Shown here one piece after another: positions 43,279-51,687 of a DNA stretch of 64,000 bases (positions within the stretch are counted from its first letter, which is position 1; every line of letters begins with the position of its first letter). The translations under genes and the position numbers were made by a program. The stretch is from Candidatus Bathyarchaeota archaeon. GTDB lineage: Archaea > Thermoproteota > Bathyarchaeia > Bathyarchaeales > Bathycorpusculaceae. A model generated the notes under the pieces. The model was given only the letters and a program-made list of their open reading frames with translations. It made no database searches and was not told the origin of the DNA. Where the stretch lies: the NCBI GenBank assembly GCA_026014485.1, contig JAOZIE010000008.1, positions 246,254 through 310,253 on the forward strand, read 5' to 3'.

Positions 43279-43485
43279 TTATTGTATGTTCTGCAGGTTC
43301 CCAAGTTGCGCCGCTTTGAGGTCCTGTTCTGTCAGCTTCTCGTTGAACACGCGAAGTGCCTGTATTATAGCATCGGTATAGCTAGTCACTAATCCTCTGC
43401 GCTTCCACTCGTTGAGCCATTCAGCAGGCTCACCGATAACCACTGTGTTGATTCTTATCTTTGATTCGTTTGAGCGCTTCATCAT
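43279..43485 (-). CDS. Ribbon-helix-helix-like small protein
   Basis: 68 residues: a short strand with KIRINTVVIG, then two helices (AEWLNEWKRRGLV and YTDAIIQALRVFNEKL) in the CopG/RHH order. Probably a small DNA-binding regulator, last gene of the nine-gene minus operon, overlapping the previous stop codon by one base (TAATG). Confidence 0.55.
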   Translation of the reverse strand: MMKRSNESKIRINTVVIGEPAEWLNEWKRRGLVTSYTDAIIQALRVFNEKLTEQDLKAAQLGNLQNIQ

Positions 43486-44165
43486 TAGGTCACTCCTTCG
43501 GGCTGAGGCTCCAAGTCCTCCTCTTGCTCTATCTCGTCAGCAAGTTCGCTCTCTAACTGTTCCCAGAAAGACGGCTCCGTGAATACGGGGTCGTCCATTT
43601 TGTCCTCTGCCTCTATCGCCAGTTCCTCTGGGTCTGCTTGCTCTGAAATAGGTTCGATGGGCTCTTGGGTTTCCTCAAGCTCGGAAGAGCCCTCTTGCTC
43701 AGCTTCGGGCATATCAACTTCTTCCGTTTCCGATTCTTCGGATATATCCAATGTCTCCTCGGAGGGTTCAATTTCTTTATCCGTCCCTAATACGTCCATT
43801 TTTTCAAGGTTGTCTGCGTGGCTTGGCTCTGGGCTGGTTTCGGCGTTGAGTCTCTCAGCTATCTCGTCGATCGTCTTTTTATTCTCAGCAGCCAACTCGC
43901 TGAGGAGCTCGCCCGTGTCAACCTCGTACTTTATGACCTTTTCCTGCTTTGGCTTCTGGGGTTCTGTCCAGACCTCCACCTTGCCGTTCCAATGGGACTT
44001 TTCTTCCTTTGGTGCAGGTTTTGGCTCTTTTCTGTAGTTATCAATCCGGCGGAGCCTAATGGGGGGCGGCCTTGGCCTGTAACTTGAGCCGCCCCTTACG
44101 CCGCCGAGGCGTGGCTTCCTTAGGATAGACCTGCGTTTTCTTCGCCTCTTCTTTTTGTCATCCAA
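43485..44165 (-). CDS. Charge-segregated, disordered protein
   Basis: 226 residues. The first 35 are strongly basic with Arg/Lys clusters (KKKRRRKRRSILRK); a Pro/Lys region follows; and the last 130 are strongly acidic (Glu/Asp/Ser/Pro), ending QEEDLEPQPEGVT. Such polarity suggests a largely disordered chain that binds DNA or membrane through one end and basic partners through the other. A short helical segment (GELLSELAAENKKTIDEIAER, given as LLSELAAENKKTIDEIAE) may be a docking coil. Not recognised. It directly follows the HerA-like gene. Confidence 0.5.
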   Translation of the reverse strand: MDDKKKRRRKRRSILRKPRLGGVRGGSSYRPRPPPIRLRRIDNYRKEPKPAPKEEKSHWNGKVEVWTEPQKPKQEKVIKYEVDTGELLSELAAENKKTIDEIAERLNAETSPEPSHADNLEKMDVLGTDKEIEPSEETLDISEESETEEVDMPEAEQEGSSELEETQEPIEPISEQADPEELAIEAEDKMDDPVFTEPSFWEQLESELADEIEQEEDLEPQPEGVT

Positions 44166-46223
44166 TTATTGATTCCTCCCAATTCCGCTTTCATTCCGTG
44201 AAAAAGGGCTCGAATCGCACCCTTTAGTATCAATGGGGTTGTTTCCGCTATTATCATCCGTATAATTGGACTTTAGTTCGTGTATGAACTCGCCCACCAT
44301 GCAAACTCGGACTCGTGCTTGCATCTCTTGCGGAAAGCCTTCCAGCTTGAGTTTTGCATTATCAAGCGCTGTCTCGGTCTTTACAGCGATTATCAGCTTG
44401 TCCACATACCTCAGCGCCTTTAGCTCGTCTTCCAAAACAAAGGGCCCAAGCTCTACCTCAACGGCTATCGCTATGTTCTTCTTGGCAAGCACATCGACCC
44501 TGCGCTCTGAGGAAATTTCCTTTTCTATGGATATCTGGTACCCGCTTTGCTTGTAGGCATAGGCTATCAGAACGCAGTAGAGCTGGTGCTCAAAGTTCTG
44601 GTAGCCCGTCCTTTTCCAAAGCGATGTGTCATAACCCCTCTTGCGGAGAAAGCCTGTGCCAAGCTCTGTCAGCAGTAGGAACTTCGTGAGCCTGTTAGAC
44701 TTGCCCAGCTTGGTGCTTATCTCCTTGACCAAGCCTTTGATTAGTAGCTCTGCCTTGATTGCCTCGGCTTTTCTCCCAGACACGTTCAGGGATTGGCATC
44801 TGGCTACAAAGCCCTTGAACGGGTGGGCGTTCACGTCTATAATCATTGTCAAGGCATTTTCCGATATCGAAGGCATAAAACGCTCGGCTTGCTGCTCAAC
44901 AGGCTCCTTGTGCTCCTCGATGTGGTGAGTGAGCTTGGCAGTGATGGGCTGCATCAGGCCTTTCAGCTCTTCGTCCGTCACAGTCTTGTCAATGAGCGCC
45001 GGAGCTGAGCGCACGATGAAGGGCTTTTCTCCTGCCTTTGCGACCAGCCAGTTACCTGTTTCAAGCTTGGTGATCGCCGCTTGCTCCGCATCGTTTAGGC
45101 TCATGGATTTGGATAGCGACTCTATGTCCTCGCCGTCTCCCAGAAAGCCCACTATCTTGAGGTTGGTGTTTGCCATGACGGTCTGGCTCAGGCAGCCTTG
45201 TGAGGCGAATATCATGCCCTCACAATAGTCTCGGATAATCTGGGGCACAGTCTCAATGAAGGGCATGCCCAGTTCCACGGTGGTGTCCTTCCACCTTCTC
45301 TGCGGATAAAACCACCTGTTTGCTTCGTCGCAAACTATGACGTGCGCAAGCTTAGAGCGCTGTCCATTGACCATCCGATAGTAGAACAAGTATGCAAGGA
45401 GGTATTCGACAAGGAAGTTTGCCTCGTCCCGCCTGAGCTGGTCCACCTCGATGACTGCCGAGTGCGCGAATACTTCTTCCAGAGGCATGCCCTGGTGCAC
45501 GTTGATGACGCCCTTCATGACCGTTAGCATGCTGGCAAGCCTGTTAGTGACCACGGCAAAGTAATCTGCCCTTTTCCGGTTCCTTTCCTCCCGTTTCACT
45601 ATGAAATCGTAAAGCTCCTTTATGGTCGGGTACTTGCCTCTGGATTTTCCGTATATTTGGCTGAGGAACTCCATGAGGTAGTTCTCGCTGGGGGAGAACC
45701 AGTAGAAGCAGTGGGCGAATATGTCGGGAACTATGGTCATCCATACCTCAGGTGATACGCCCGGTGGAGGTTGTAAAGGGTTGATTCTGAGGGCGTCCCA
45801 TCGGAAGACCCAGACGCCCTCCTTTGCGAATCCACGCAAGTCCCGCTTAAAGTCGAATGCCATCCAATTGATTCCCTCCTTGGATAGCTGCCTGAGGATG
45901 TTTGCCAACAAGGAAGTTTTCCCAGAGCCAGTGGCCCCGAAAATGGCAATGTGCTTGTTGATAGTTTGGGGGCTGATGCCAAACGGCGACAGCTCCCGCT
46001 CGCCCTGCATCACGTTTCCAATCAGTATCTGGCCGTCTGAATTGAGGGGTGCCTGAAGCACTGGTTTTCTCGAAAAAAGAAGCTGGGGAACATACACCCC
46101 CAAGACTGATTCTATGTTGCTCCTGATTAGCGCCTTTTCCTCAGCGTTGTCCTCCATGAGGTAGAGGGCAAAGAGCTTCTCGAAGGCTTCCTGATCAACA
46201 TAACTGTTGAGACGCGACATCAT
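44166..46223 (-). CDS. HerA/VirB4-like ATPase with C-terminal nuclease-like domain
   Basis: 685 residues from ATG 46223. Walker A IFGATGSGKTS at 95-104, a conserved MAFDFKRDLRGF after strand 2, Walker B HVIVCDEANRWF, and a sensor region FASQGCLSQT define a FtsK/HerA-family pump. The C-terminal 180 residues include a wHTH-like segment and SSERRVDVLAKKNIAIAVEVE, a PD-(D/E)XK-like core in which the terminal Lys is replaced (E-V-E). The long open frame to 46529 overlaps other genes and is rejected; AAGGAG precedes the chosen start. Likely role: DNA packaging, conjugation or segregation for the element. Confidence 0.75.
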   Translation of the reverse strand: MMSRLNSYVDQEAFEKLFALYLMEDNAEEKALIRSNIESVLGVYVPQLLFSRKPVLQAPLNSDGQILIGNVMQGERELSPFGISPQTINKHIAIFGATGSGKTSLLANILRQLSKEGINWMAFDFKRDLRGFAKEGVWVFRWDALRINPLQPPPGVSPEVWMTIVPDIFAHCFYWFSPSENYLMEFLSQIYGKSRGKYPTIKELYDFIVKREERNRKRADYFAVVTNRLASMLTVMKGVINVHQGMPLEEVFAHSAVIEVDQLRRDEANFLVEYLLAYLFYYRMVNGQRSKLAHVIVCDEANRWFYPQRRWKDTTVELGMPFIETVPQIIRDYCEGMIFASQGCLSQTVMANTNLKIVGFLGDGEDIESLSKSMSLNDAEQAAITKLETGNWLVAKAGEKPFIVRSAPALIDKTVTDEELKGLMQPITAKLTHHIEEHKEPVEQQAERFMPSISENALTMIIDVNAHPFKGFVARCQSLNVSGRKAEAIKAELLIKGLVKEISTKLGKSNRLTKFLLLTELGTGFLRKRGYDTSLWKRTGYQNFEHQLYCVLIAYAYKQSGYQISIEKEISSERRVDVLAKKNIAIAVEVELGPFVLEDELKALRYVDKLIIAVKTETALDNAKLKLEGFPQEMQARVRVCMVGEFIHELKSNYTDDNSGNNPIDTKGCDSSPFSRNESGIGRNQ

Positions 46224-46246
46224 CTCCTTTGTCTCGTCAACCCATC

Positions 46247-46447
46247 TTATGTCATCCGTGAGAGGAAACCTCCTAACACCTTGGCAGACAGGATGCCAAA
46301 GATAACCAGAGCTACGCCTATCGATATCATAGTGAGTTCTGCTGGCATGTCTGACCTGAGTATTGATGTCACTATGCCAGCTCCTAAAAGGAGAAAGCCG
46401 GCCACAATCAGGTACTGGATGAATCCCTCGATCTGCTTGACTTTCAT
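46247..46447 (-). CDS. Two-span small membrane protein of the ATPase operon
   Basis: 66 residues: MKVKQIEG, two Ile/Leu/Val-Gly spans joined by a short loop (LRSDMPAELT), and a basic end. The ATG overlaps the stop of the preceding zinc/wHTH gene (ATGA). It directly precedes the HerA-like ATPase, where it could anchor that pump to the membrane (inference). Confidence 0.6.
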   Translation of the reverse strand: MKVKQIEGFIQYLIVAGFLLLGAGIVTSILRSDMPAELTMISIGVALVIFGILSAKVLGGFLSRMT

Positions 46448-46983
46448 CTATCCACACTCGCTTCCTGTATCTTTGCAATGAAATTGCTGGCGTCGCCTTC
46501 CCTTCGGTATATCTGCTCGGCTGTTGCAAGGACTGCCAGACCCTTGTCGGTGACGGAATAGTGTGTGAAAATGAAGATGCCTTCGCTCTCTACAAGGCCA
46601 CGCTCATAAAGCGCAGACAGCGATTCTTCCAAGGCGTCTGAACTCATCGCTGAGATGCCTTTTATGTCGCTCAGGCTTGTTTCGTGTGCAAGCCCGTAAA
46701 GGATGAAAAAGTCTTGCTTTGTGACAGCTATTATCTGCTTTGCGCATTCTCGGCAGTAGGCGCGGTTCTCGTGAATAATAGTGCATGAGGGGCAGATTTT
46801 CCTATGGCAGGAGCACAGGGCGGGATTGACTTCTTTAAGCAGTATGCCGCAGCAGTCGCAGAAGGGGGTCTTGACTTCTTTGAGTATAGAGCCGTCAGCA
46901 CCCATTGAGGTTATCTTGCTGCCAAGGAACCCCTCGCGTTCGGGCAGGTGGCGCTCGTCCAGCAGTATCTTTCGTTCACTCAT
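46444..46983 (-). CDS. Zinc-finger winged-helix protein
   Basis: 179 residues. Two to three Cys pairs (CDCCG, CSCHRKICPSC, YCREC) form a B-box- or treble-clef-like zinc module at about 35-85; a wHTH follows (FFILYGLAHETSLSDIKGI, EESLSALYERGLVES, then YSVTDKGLAVL). Probable regulator or structural DNA-binding protein of the element. Starts 7 bases inside the AAA+ gene and overlaps the two-span gene. Confidence 0.62.
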   Translation of the reverse strand: MSERKILLDERHLPEREGFLGSKITSMGADGSILKEVKTPFCDCCGILLKEVNPALCSCHRKICPSCTIIHENRAYCRECAKQIIAVTKQDFFILYGLAHETSLSDIKGISAMSSDALEESLSALYERGLVESEGIFIFTHYSVTDKGLAVLATAEQIYRREGDASNFIAKIQEASVDR

Positions 46984-47869
46984 GGCCGTTTGCTCCGTAG
47001 CTGCGGGTCGGCTTCACGTATTTGAGAGAGCCAATCAGGTCACGGACAGTTAGCTTGCGGTTATAGGACAGACATCTGTTTAGCGCATGCTTTACCGCTT
47101 TCTTTATGTCTGCTGGTGTGTAGCCATTGGTTCCTTTCGTCAGAAGAATTATGTCGTTTGAGCTTATGTTGAAATCCTTCAGTAGGCAGGTTAAGAGGTC
47201 TATTCGTTGGGCGAACGTCGGTCGCTTGAAGTTGACCGCCATGTCAAAGCGTCTTTCTGCCGCGTAATCAACTGACTGGCTTAGTAGGTTGGTTGCGGCG
47301 ATAACAAGGACTCGGTCTGTGGGGGTTATGCTGTCGATTTCTTCTAGTAGGGTGTTGACGGCTGCCTTGACTTCTTCGTGCATTTGGGAGTTGTCGCGGT
47401 TGGGTGCCACCGAGTCGAATTCCTCTATGAACAGCAGCACTGGCGCGTCCTTGGCTTTTTCTTTGGCATAGCGGAACGCCTTTGTCACCTTAAGGCTTGA
47501 TGAACCGACGTACTTGCTTCTTAGCAGCCCGATTTTTATCAAATAGACCTTCCCAACGGTCTTTGCTAGGGCGTCGGCTAGGCCTTCTGCGAACTGTGTT
47601 TTGCCTGTTCCTGAGTCACCGAAGAGGGCTACTTTGCCTGAAAAGCCCAGCTCGTTTGTCATCCTTGTTAGAAGCCCGTTTGAGTTTGGGTAGTATCGTT
47701 TGCACCATGATTCGATTTTTGTCTTGTCAAGGCAGTCGCGCATGTACGAGAGGACCACTCGCTTGTAAGCGTCAATTCCGTAGAGCGAATTCCATTTCAT
47801 TTCCAGCGATGGGTTCGGTGCCTCTATTACGGCTATTATGTCCTCGGGGATTTCCTCAGCTTTGCTCAT
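46976..47869 (-). CDS. AAA+ ATPase (FtsH/Cdc48-like module)
   Basis: 297 residues from ATG 47869. Walker A FGDSGTGKTQFAE, Walker B LLFIEEFDSVAP (the family's D-E-x-D reads E-E-F-D), second region of homology with ATNLLSQSVDYAAERRFD and arginine fingers, and a helical lid (GTNGYTPADIKKAVKHAL). It is a single-module AAA ATPase; this group remodels protein complexes. It overlaps both neighbouring genes in the operon. Confidence 0.82.
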   Translation of the reverse strand: MSKAEEIPEDIIAVIEAPNPSLEMKWNSLYGIDAYKRVVLSYMRDCLDKTKIESWCKRYYPNSNGLLTRMTNELGFSGKVALFGDSGTGKTQFAEGLADALAKTVGKVYLIKIGLLRSKYVGSSSLKVTKAFRYAKEKAKDAPVLLFIEEFDSVAPNRDNSQMHEEVKAAVNTLLEEIDSITPTDRVLVIAATNLLSQSVDYAAERRFDMAVNFKRPTFAQRIDLLTCLLKDFNISSNDIILLTKGTNGYTPADIKKAVKHALNRCLSYNRKLTVRDLIGSLKYVKPTRSYGANGHE

Positions 47870-48185
47870 CGGCTTTTTCCTCCTTTGCATCGTTAACGGG
47901 CACTTCGATGGCTATCTTTTGGTCGCCAAGTCTTGAGGAAAGAGCAAAGCCTATGGCCAGCTGGTCGTAGACTTGTTCAATGTCTTGCATTGACACTGCT
48001 TTTTCTTTGCAGGTTTCCCGTATTTTTTGTATGAACTCGTTGATTATGTCGTCAAGTGTCTTTTCTGGCTGCTCTCCGTCGCTTTCCTTGATGAATGCCA
48101 TTGTTTTTTCTACGGTGGCGATTTCCTGATTGGTTTTGGCGTGAATCAGTATGGCTGTTAGGGTTGCGGTTTTTTCCTCGCTCAC
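47856..48185 (-). CDS. Hypothetical helical protein of the ATPase operon
   Basis: 109 residues from GTG 48185, which sits on GGAGGTGGCAAGGAG. Mainly helical and acidic (VEKTMAFIKESDGEQPEKT, here VEKTMAFIKES; DIINEFIQKIRETCKEK). No recognised family. The longer frame to 48353 is a basic shadow over the next gene. Overlaps the AAA+ gene by 14 bases and the preceding gene by 4. Confidence 0.5.
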   Translation of the reverse strand: MSEEKTATLTAILIHAKTNQEIATVEKTMAFIKESDGEQPEKTLDDIINEFIQKIRETCKEKAVSMQDIEQVYDQLAIGFALSSRLGDQKIAIEVPVNDAKEEKADEQS

Positions 48186-48388
48186 TCCTTGCCACCTCCG
48201 TATTCCCATTCCGTTATGTCCATGCTGATTAGGGACGTGTTGTGGGTGGTTTTTCGGGTCTGTCTTTTGCCTGGTAATGGTATGCTTCGGTCGTTGACTG
48301 AGTCCCATCCTCTTCTTTTGAAGATGTTGTGGGCTTCTTTGGTTTCTGTGCACTCTTCGATTAATATGAGCAGTTCGCGGTTGGTCAT
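48182..48388 (-). CDS. Small hypothetical protein of the ATPase operon
   Basis: 68 residues: an N-terminal helix (NRELLILIEECTETKEAHNI) followed by a basic, polar tail (LPGKRQTRKTTHNT). ATGA overlap with the preceding gene and a four-base overlap with the next. Confidence 0.48.
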   Translation of the reverse strand: MTNRELLILIEECTETKEAHNIFKRRGWDSVNDRSIPLPGKRQTRKTTHNTSLISMDITEWEYGGGKE

Positions 48389-48705
48389 CTTGCGTGGAAG
48401 CCTCCGTGCGGTTTGTAGTTTATTCGAAAAATGAGGTCTGCTTTGCGGTTGCCTTCGATTGTGTCGCCGAATCCGACGTTTCCGTCTTCGAGGATGGTTA
48501 CGCGGAGTTTTGTCAGGTTCACTTTCTTTCGTTTAGTGAGAAATATTATGAGGTCTTCCTCGACTTTTTGGGGGTCAAAGGGCATGTTAGTGTTGTATCG
48601 TTTGGCGAACGATTTGGTTTCGTTGACTATTCTTGAGGCTGTTTCCGAAATTGAGGTTGCTTCGGACTCGCTGACGGCTATGTCAATGACTTCAGACTCA
48701 GACAT
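48385..48705 (-). CDS. Hypothetical protein, first gene of the ATPase operon
   Basis: 106 residues from ATG 48705, preceded by GGGAGAGAGG. The N-terminal 20 residues are Ser/Glu rich; the rest has a helix (ASRIVNETKSFAKRY) and alternating strands (LTKLRVTILEDGNVGFGDTI, here LRVTILEDGNVGF). Not recognised. Nothing in the 220 bases upstream is coding; a promoter should lie at 48790-48870. Confidence 0.5.
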   Translation of the reverse strand: MSESEVIDIAVSESEATSISETASRIVNETKSFAKRYNTNMPFDPQKVEEDLIIFLTKRKKVNLTKLRVTILEDGNVGFGDTIEGNRKADLIFRINYKPHGGFHAR

Positions 48706-48926
48706 AAGAGCCTCTCTCCCAATCATAGTGTCTGCACCAGCAGTTTGGATCGTAAAGGAGCAGTGAGGAGCGCGCCATACTTTCAATTCTACGATTTATG
48801 GTGCCATAACTATGGCTCAAATTTTTGTTCATCATATTTTCCTCTTCTTTTTTACAAAAAATGAAAATCGGCTATACTGGTTAAATTTTGTAAAACCTTT
48901 TGAAAAAATGCAGTATGTTTTTGAAA

Positions 48927-50072
48927 TTATAAGCCTATTAGTTTTCTTCCTTTTTCGCTGATGGCATAAAAGATTGGGGGTTTTCCGCGGTAGGAACCTG
49001 ATTTTTGGGGGATTTCAGCAATAAGATTATGTTTCTTTAGTTTTCGTAATTCGTAGTAGAAGGTGCCTTGTTTTGCTTTTTCTCCTCTGGATGAGAGCCT
49101 TTGATAGAGGTCTTTAGCCGATAAGGTTCTGTTTGATATTTCCAGTTCCAATAATATCTGGATGGCAATTACAGTGTAGTCTGCCTTGGTTGTTTTTAAA
49201 GCCGTTTCCAGAAAAGTTCTTGTTATTTTAGGCTTTGAAAAGTAAAATAGATGGATTATTGCCTTGTCGGTCCACTCTTTTAGGTTCTCTGCATTCCATC
49301 TTACGAAGAACCTGCGCTCTTTGGTTAGGGACACACCCTTCATTATATTGGCTAGGTAAGGGCAAAACTTGTTGCAGGTGTCACAGTAACAGAAATCTTC
49401 TGATCTACTCTTAGTGCTTTGTATTCGGTCATAATCAAACGCTGGGGGTAGGATTACCTGAATATAATACTTCTTTACTTCAGTTATAGTGCCCGTTTTA
49501 ATGCCTTCTTTTTCAAAGAAGTTAACTCCGCCCACACCCGAGGCGCTATATGGGTATAAGCTTAGCGCCCAAGTGGAATCGTCCTTTTGCGATAGCAGTG
49601 AGGTTTTTACGCATATTTTCATGCCGCGATGCTCATTGGCCTTTATCGATGGATTAAAATTTATCCTAAGTATCGACCCAAACTTTGCCGTTGTAGGGGA
49701 TTTGAAGCTTTTGTGTGTGAAAGTAGCAGTTTTTTGGCTAATGTCTGTTTTAATTTCGTCTATGGACATTGTCAGAGTTTCTTCTGTTTCCATTTTCTTT
49801 GTTATCCCTGACTTGTATTGGTCAGTTGCTACACTGCTATCCCAATGTTTTTCCAATAATTGAAAAAAGTAAGATACGTCTAAAACCTTGTCTATTTTAC
49901 CCAAAGTGGCTAACTTGATGCTCTTAATAGGCGAACTATGTTCACTAACGCTAATAAAAATATCAATAAACGAAATTGCACTACCATCCTCTAGCAGCCA
50001 GATATCTTCAGCTGTCTGGTCAACAACAAAACTATTACTTTCTTGAGCTTTCGATACCGCTATAATTGTCAA
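48927..50072 (-). CDS. Large C-terminal winged-helix protein with Cys cluster
   Basis: 381 residues. A beta-rich N-terminal region (about 1-225) is followed by a Cys cluster, FCYCDTCNKFCPYL, and a C-terminal wHTH of PadR-like pattern (AIQILLELEISNRTLSAKDL, GTFYYELRKLKKHNLIAEIP, then PPIFYAISEKGRKLI). The DNA-binding part is at the C end, the reverse of the 39224 protein, although both pair a wHTH with a Cys motif in about 390 residues. TTG 50072 is the first start with the conserved N-terminal reading; no strong RBS. Possibly a regulator of the exported-enzyme genes to its right. Confidence 0.58.
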   Translation of the reverse strand: MTIIAVSKAQESNSFVVDQTAEDIWLLEDGSAISFIDIFISVSEHSSPIKSIKLATLGKIDKVLDVSYFFQLLEKHWDSSVATDQYKSGITKKMETEETLTMSIDEIKTDISQKTATFTHKSFKSPTTAKFGSILRINFNPSIKANEHRGMKICVKTSLLSQKDDSTWALSLYPYSASGVGGVNFFEKEGIKTGTITEVKKYYIQVILPPAFDYDRIQSTKSRSEDFCYCDTCNKFCPYLANIMKGVSLTKERRFFVRWNAENLKEWTDKAIIHLFYFSKPKITRTFLETALKTTKADYTVIAIQILLELEISNRTLSAKDLYQRLSSRGEKAKQGTFYYELRKLKKHNLIAEIPQKSGSYRGKPPIFYAISEKGRKLIGL

Positions 50073-50088
50073 TGCATCTCAACCAAAT

Positions 50089-50379
50089 TTACTGACGCCT
50101 TTTATGATCAACATATCCGCATAAGTTACTTTTATAGACGTCCGGAAAATATTTTTTTGTAAGGTTGATGTCGGCATTAACTATTTTACTTTTTATTTCG
50201 TTGTACCAATTCCAAATCATTTCCTCGCCTTGGGTATTATAACCAATGATTTGTCTAGCTGCTCTCCAATGAGGCAGTTCACTCCAAACTTCATCATCAA
50301 TCAAGTTCAGCAATCCTTCCTTCATATACCATAAATTGCTTCCTTTCATTCGATTATTTTTTTGAGGATCCTTATTCAT
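50089..50379 (-). CDS. Hypothetical small protein
   Basis: 96 residues, Trp/Asn/Lys rich (LWYMKEGLLNLIDDEVWSEL, here LLNLIDDEVW; EEMIWNWYNEIKSKIV), likely helical and soluble. Not recognised. Follows the transglutaminase-like gene in the same direction after 139 bases, one shared AT-rich motif lying between them. Confidence 0.45.
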   Translation of the reverse strand: MNKDPQKNNRMKGSNLWYMKEGLLNLIDDEVWSELPHWRAARQIIGYNTQGEEMIWNWYNEIKSKIVNADINLTKKYFPDVYKSNLCGYVDHKRRQ

Positions 50380-50495
50380 TTTATTGCTATAGAGTCTAAA
50401 ATTTAAATTCTTATAATCTTTCTAAAAATAGAAAGGTGCGTCACGAAGGCAAAAAAATACTAGAAGCTAAAGCTTTTTTCATGTTTAGAATTCAA

Positions 50496-50511
50496 TTTTT
50501 TAGAATATAAA
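50496..50511 (-). promoter_or_regulatory. Shared intergenic element, copy 1 (TTTATATTCTAAAAAA)
   Basis: Lies 7 bases after the stop of the transglutaminase-like gene 50519-51523. TTTATAT reads as a TATA box on the minus strand. Identical over 16 bases to copy 3. See the finding on the four copies. Confidence 0.55.
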
Positions 50512-50518
50512 ACTTATA

Positions 50519-51523
50519 TTATTTCAGATACCAGTTTGGATCATAACGTTCAAAAGGAACATACCCATATTTCTCCTGAAACTCTTCAATCGGATAGATT
50601 CTGCCATAGTCCACTACAAAGACCCTTTCGTTGATAAGAACTTCTGGCCATGAGTGTTGGCTGACTGAATTCTCACCAACAACCTCACGGCACTTGTAAC
50701 CCATTATTTGAAGTATGGTAATTGTAGCATGAGAAGTTGGAGCACATGTTGTGGTTCTGCCATGTGTAAAGAAGAATGAAGGCTGCCCTGGTGGAATAGT
50801 TAAACTTGAGTTATAAATATCTTGATAGTTTTCATCATAACGACCATGTATAGGAGTTCCATCCACAAGCAAAAAACCATCCGTGGAATTGAACATCTTG
50901 ATTTCAGACTTCTTTGCATAATATTCCAAAAGGGGGTCTCTCTTGGATAGTTCTATATGTTGCTCTTTAGTTCTATACTGTCCACCGTCAGTAGGCTCCC
51001 ACTGCCTAGCAACCACATTGGGTATCTTCGCCAGAAATTCGTCCACGGCGGTGCCATTGTTGGGGTCAATCCCGTATGTGTATATGGCGTTGAAATCATC
51101 GAGGTTCTTTCCAGACGTATAGATATTCGTAGGATCTGTATGATGCGTGTTTATCTCAAGACTGTTTATTATGCCATCCTGATCAATATCGGTTATTTTC
51201 CACAGCGCTTCGGCACCGCTGACATTCCCATCACTCATTATGCTCCTGACAACATCCTTTACTACTGGACTGTCTATGTAGCCGTGGTCCTTGAGTAGTT
51301 TAAGCTCATTTAACACAGACATCTCGTTTGCGTCTATGATACCATCGTTTCCCATAGGCTTGAGCATATCCTTTATGTCGTCTGGAAATCCGTCCGTGTA
51401 CTTGTCAACAGAATTGCTGCTATGATCGTCGCTGTGCAACAAGCTGTATGCTCCAAAAACTACGGAAAGCCCGATAACGGCTAACAAGATACCGCCCAAC
51501 AACACCTTTCCCTTAGATACCAA
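50519..51523 (-). CDS. Exported transglutaminase-like cysteine enzyme with EF-hand loop (TG1)
   Basis: 334 residues. One N-terminal span (7-27) leaves the rest outside. A helical region includes a Ca2+-loop pattern DIDQDGIINSLE at 112-123. The C-terminal catalytic domain has Cys260 in TTTCAPTSHAT, His290 in SVSQHSWPEV and Asp305 in VFVVDYGRI, in the order and spacing of the transglutaminase/papain-like fold. It could cut or cross-link peptides at the cell surface. Clear paralogue of 53366-54355 (same domain order and active-site spacing). Ends with a shared AT-rich motif 7 bases after the stop. Confidence 0.72.
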   Translation of the reverse strand: MVSKGKVLLGGILLAVIGLSVVFGAYSLLHSDDHSSNSVDKYTDGFPDDIKDMLKPMGNDGIIDANEMSVLNELKLLKDHGYIDSPVVKDVVRSIMSDGNVSGAEALWKITDIDQDGIINSLEINTHHTDPTNIYTSGKNLDDFNAIYTYGIDPNNGTAVDEFLAKIPNVVARQWEPTDGGQYRTKEQHIELSKRDPLLEYYAKKSEIKMFNSTDGFLLVDGTPIHGRYDENYQDIYNSSLTIPPGQPSFFFTHGRTTTCAPTSHATITILQIMGYKCREVVGENSVSQHSWPEVLINERVFVVDYGRIYPIEEFQEKYGYVPFERYDPNWYLK

Positions 51524-51664
51524 ACGCCCTCAAGCCCTTCAGCAAGCTATTATCCCTGAGAAACGCTAAAGAAACTTTCGCTAACTTTGATGTTTAATTT
51601 AATACGTAATTTAGGGAATATCAGAAGATAATTAAATAGCTAATTTTTCATGCCTAAAATTCAC

Positions 51665-51680
51665 TTTTTTAAGATATAAA
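51665..51680 (-). promoter_or_regulatory. Shared intergenic element, copy 2
   Basis: TTTATATCTTAAAAAA on the minus strand, 7 bases after the stop of the caspase-like gene 51688-53208 and 142 bases before the next start. Two bases differ from copies 1 and 3. Confidence 0.5.
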
Positions 51681-51687
51681 TATGTAG

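Noticed and set aside
43579..44037. Ser-rich 152-residue plus-strand ORF
   Set aside because: It is antisense to the acidic half of the charge-segregated protein; Glu/Asp codons read as Ser/Leu on the other strand.
44166..46529. Full 787-residue reading of the HerA-like ATPase
   Set aside because: The first 100 residues overlap the two-span gene and the wHTH gene and lack any conserved pattern; ATG 46223 is preferred.
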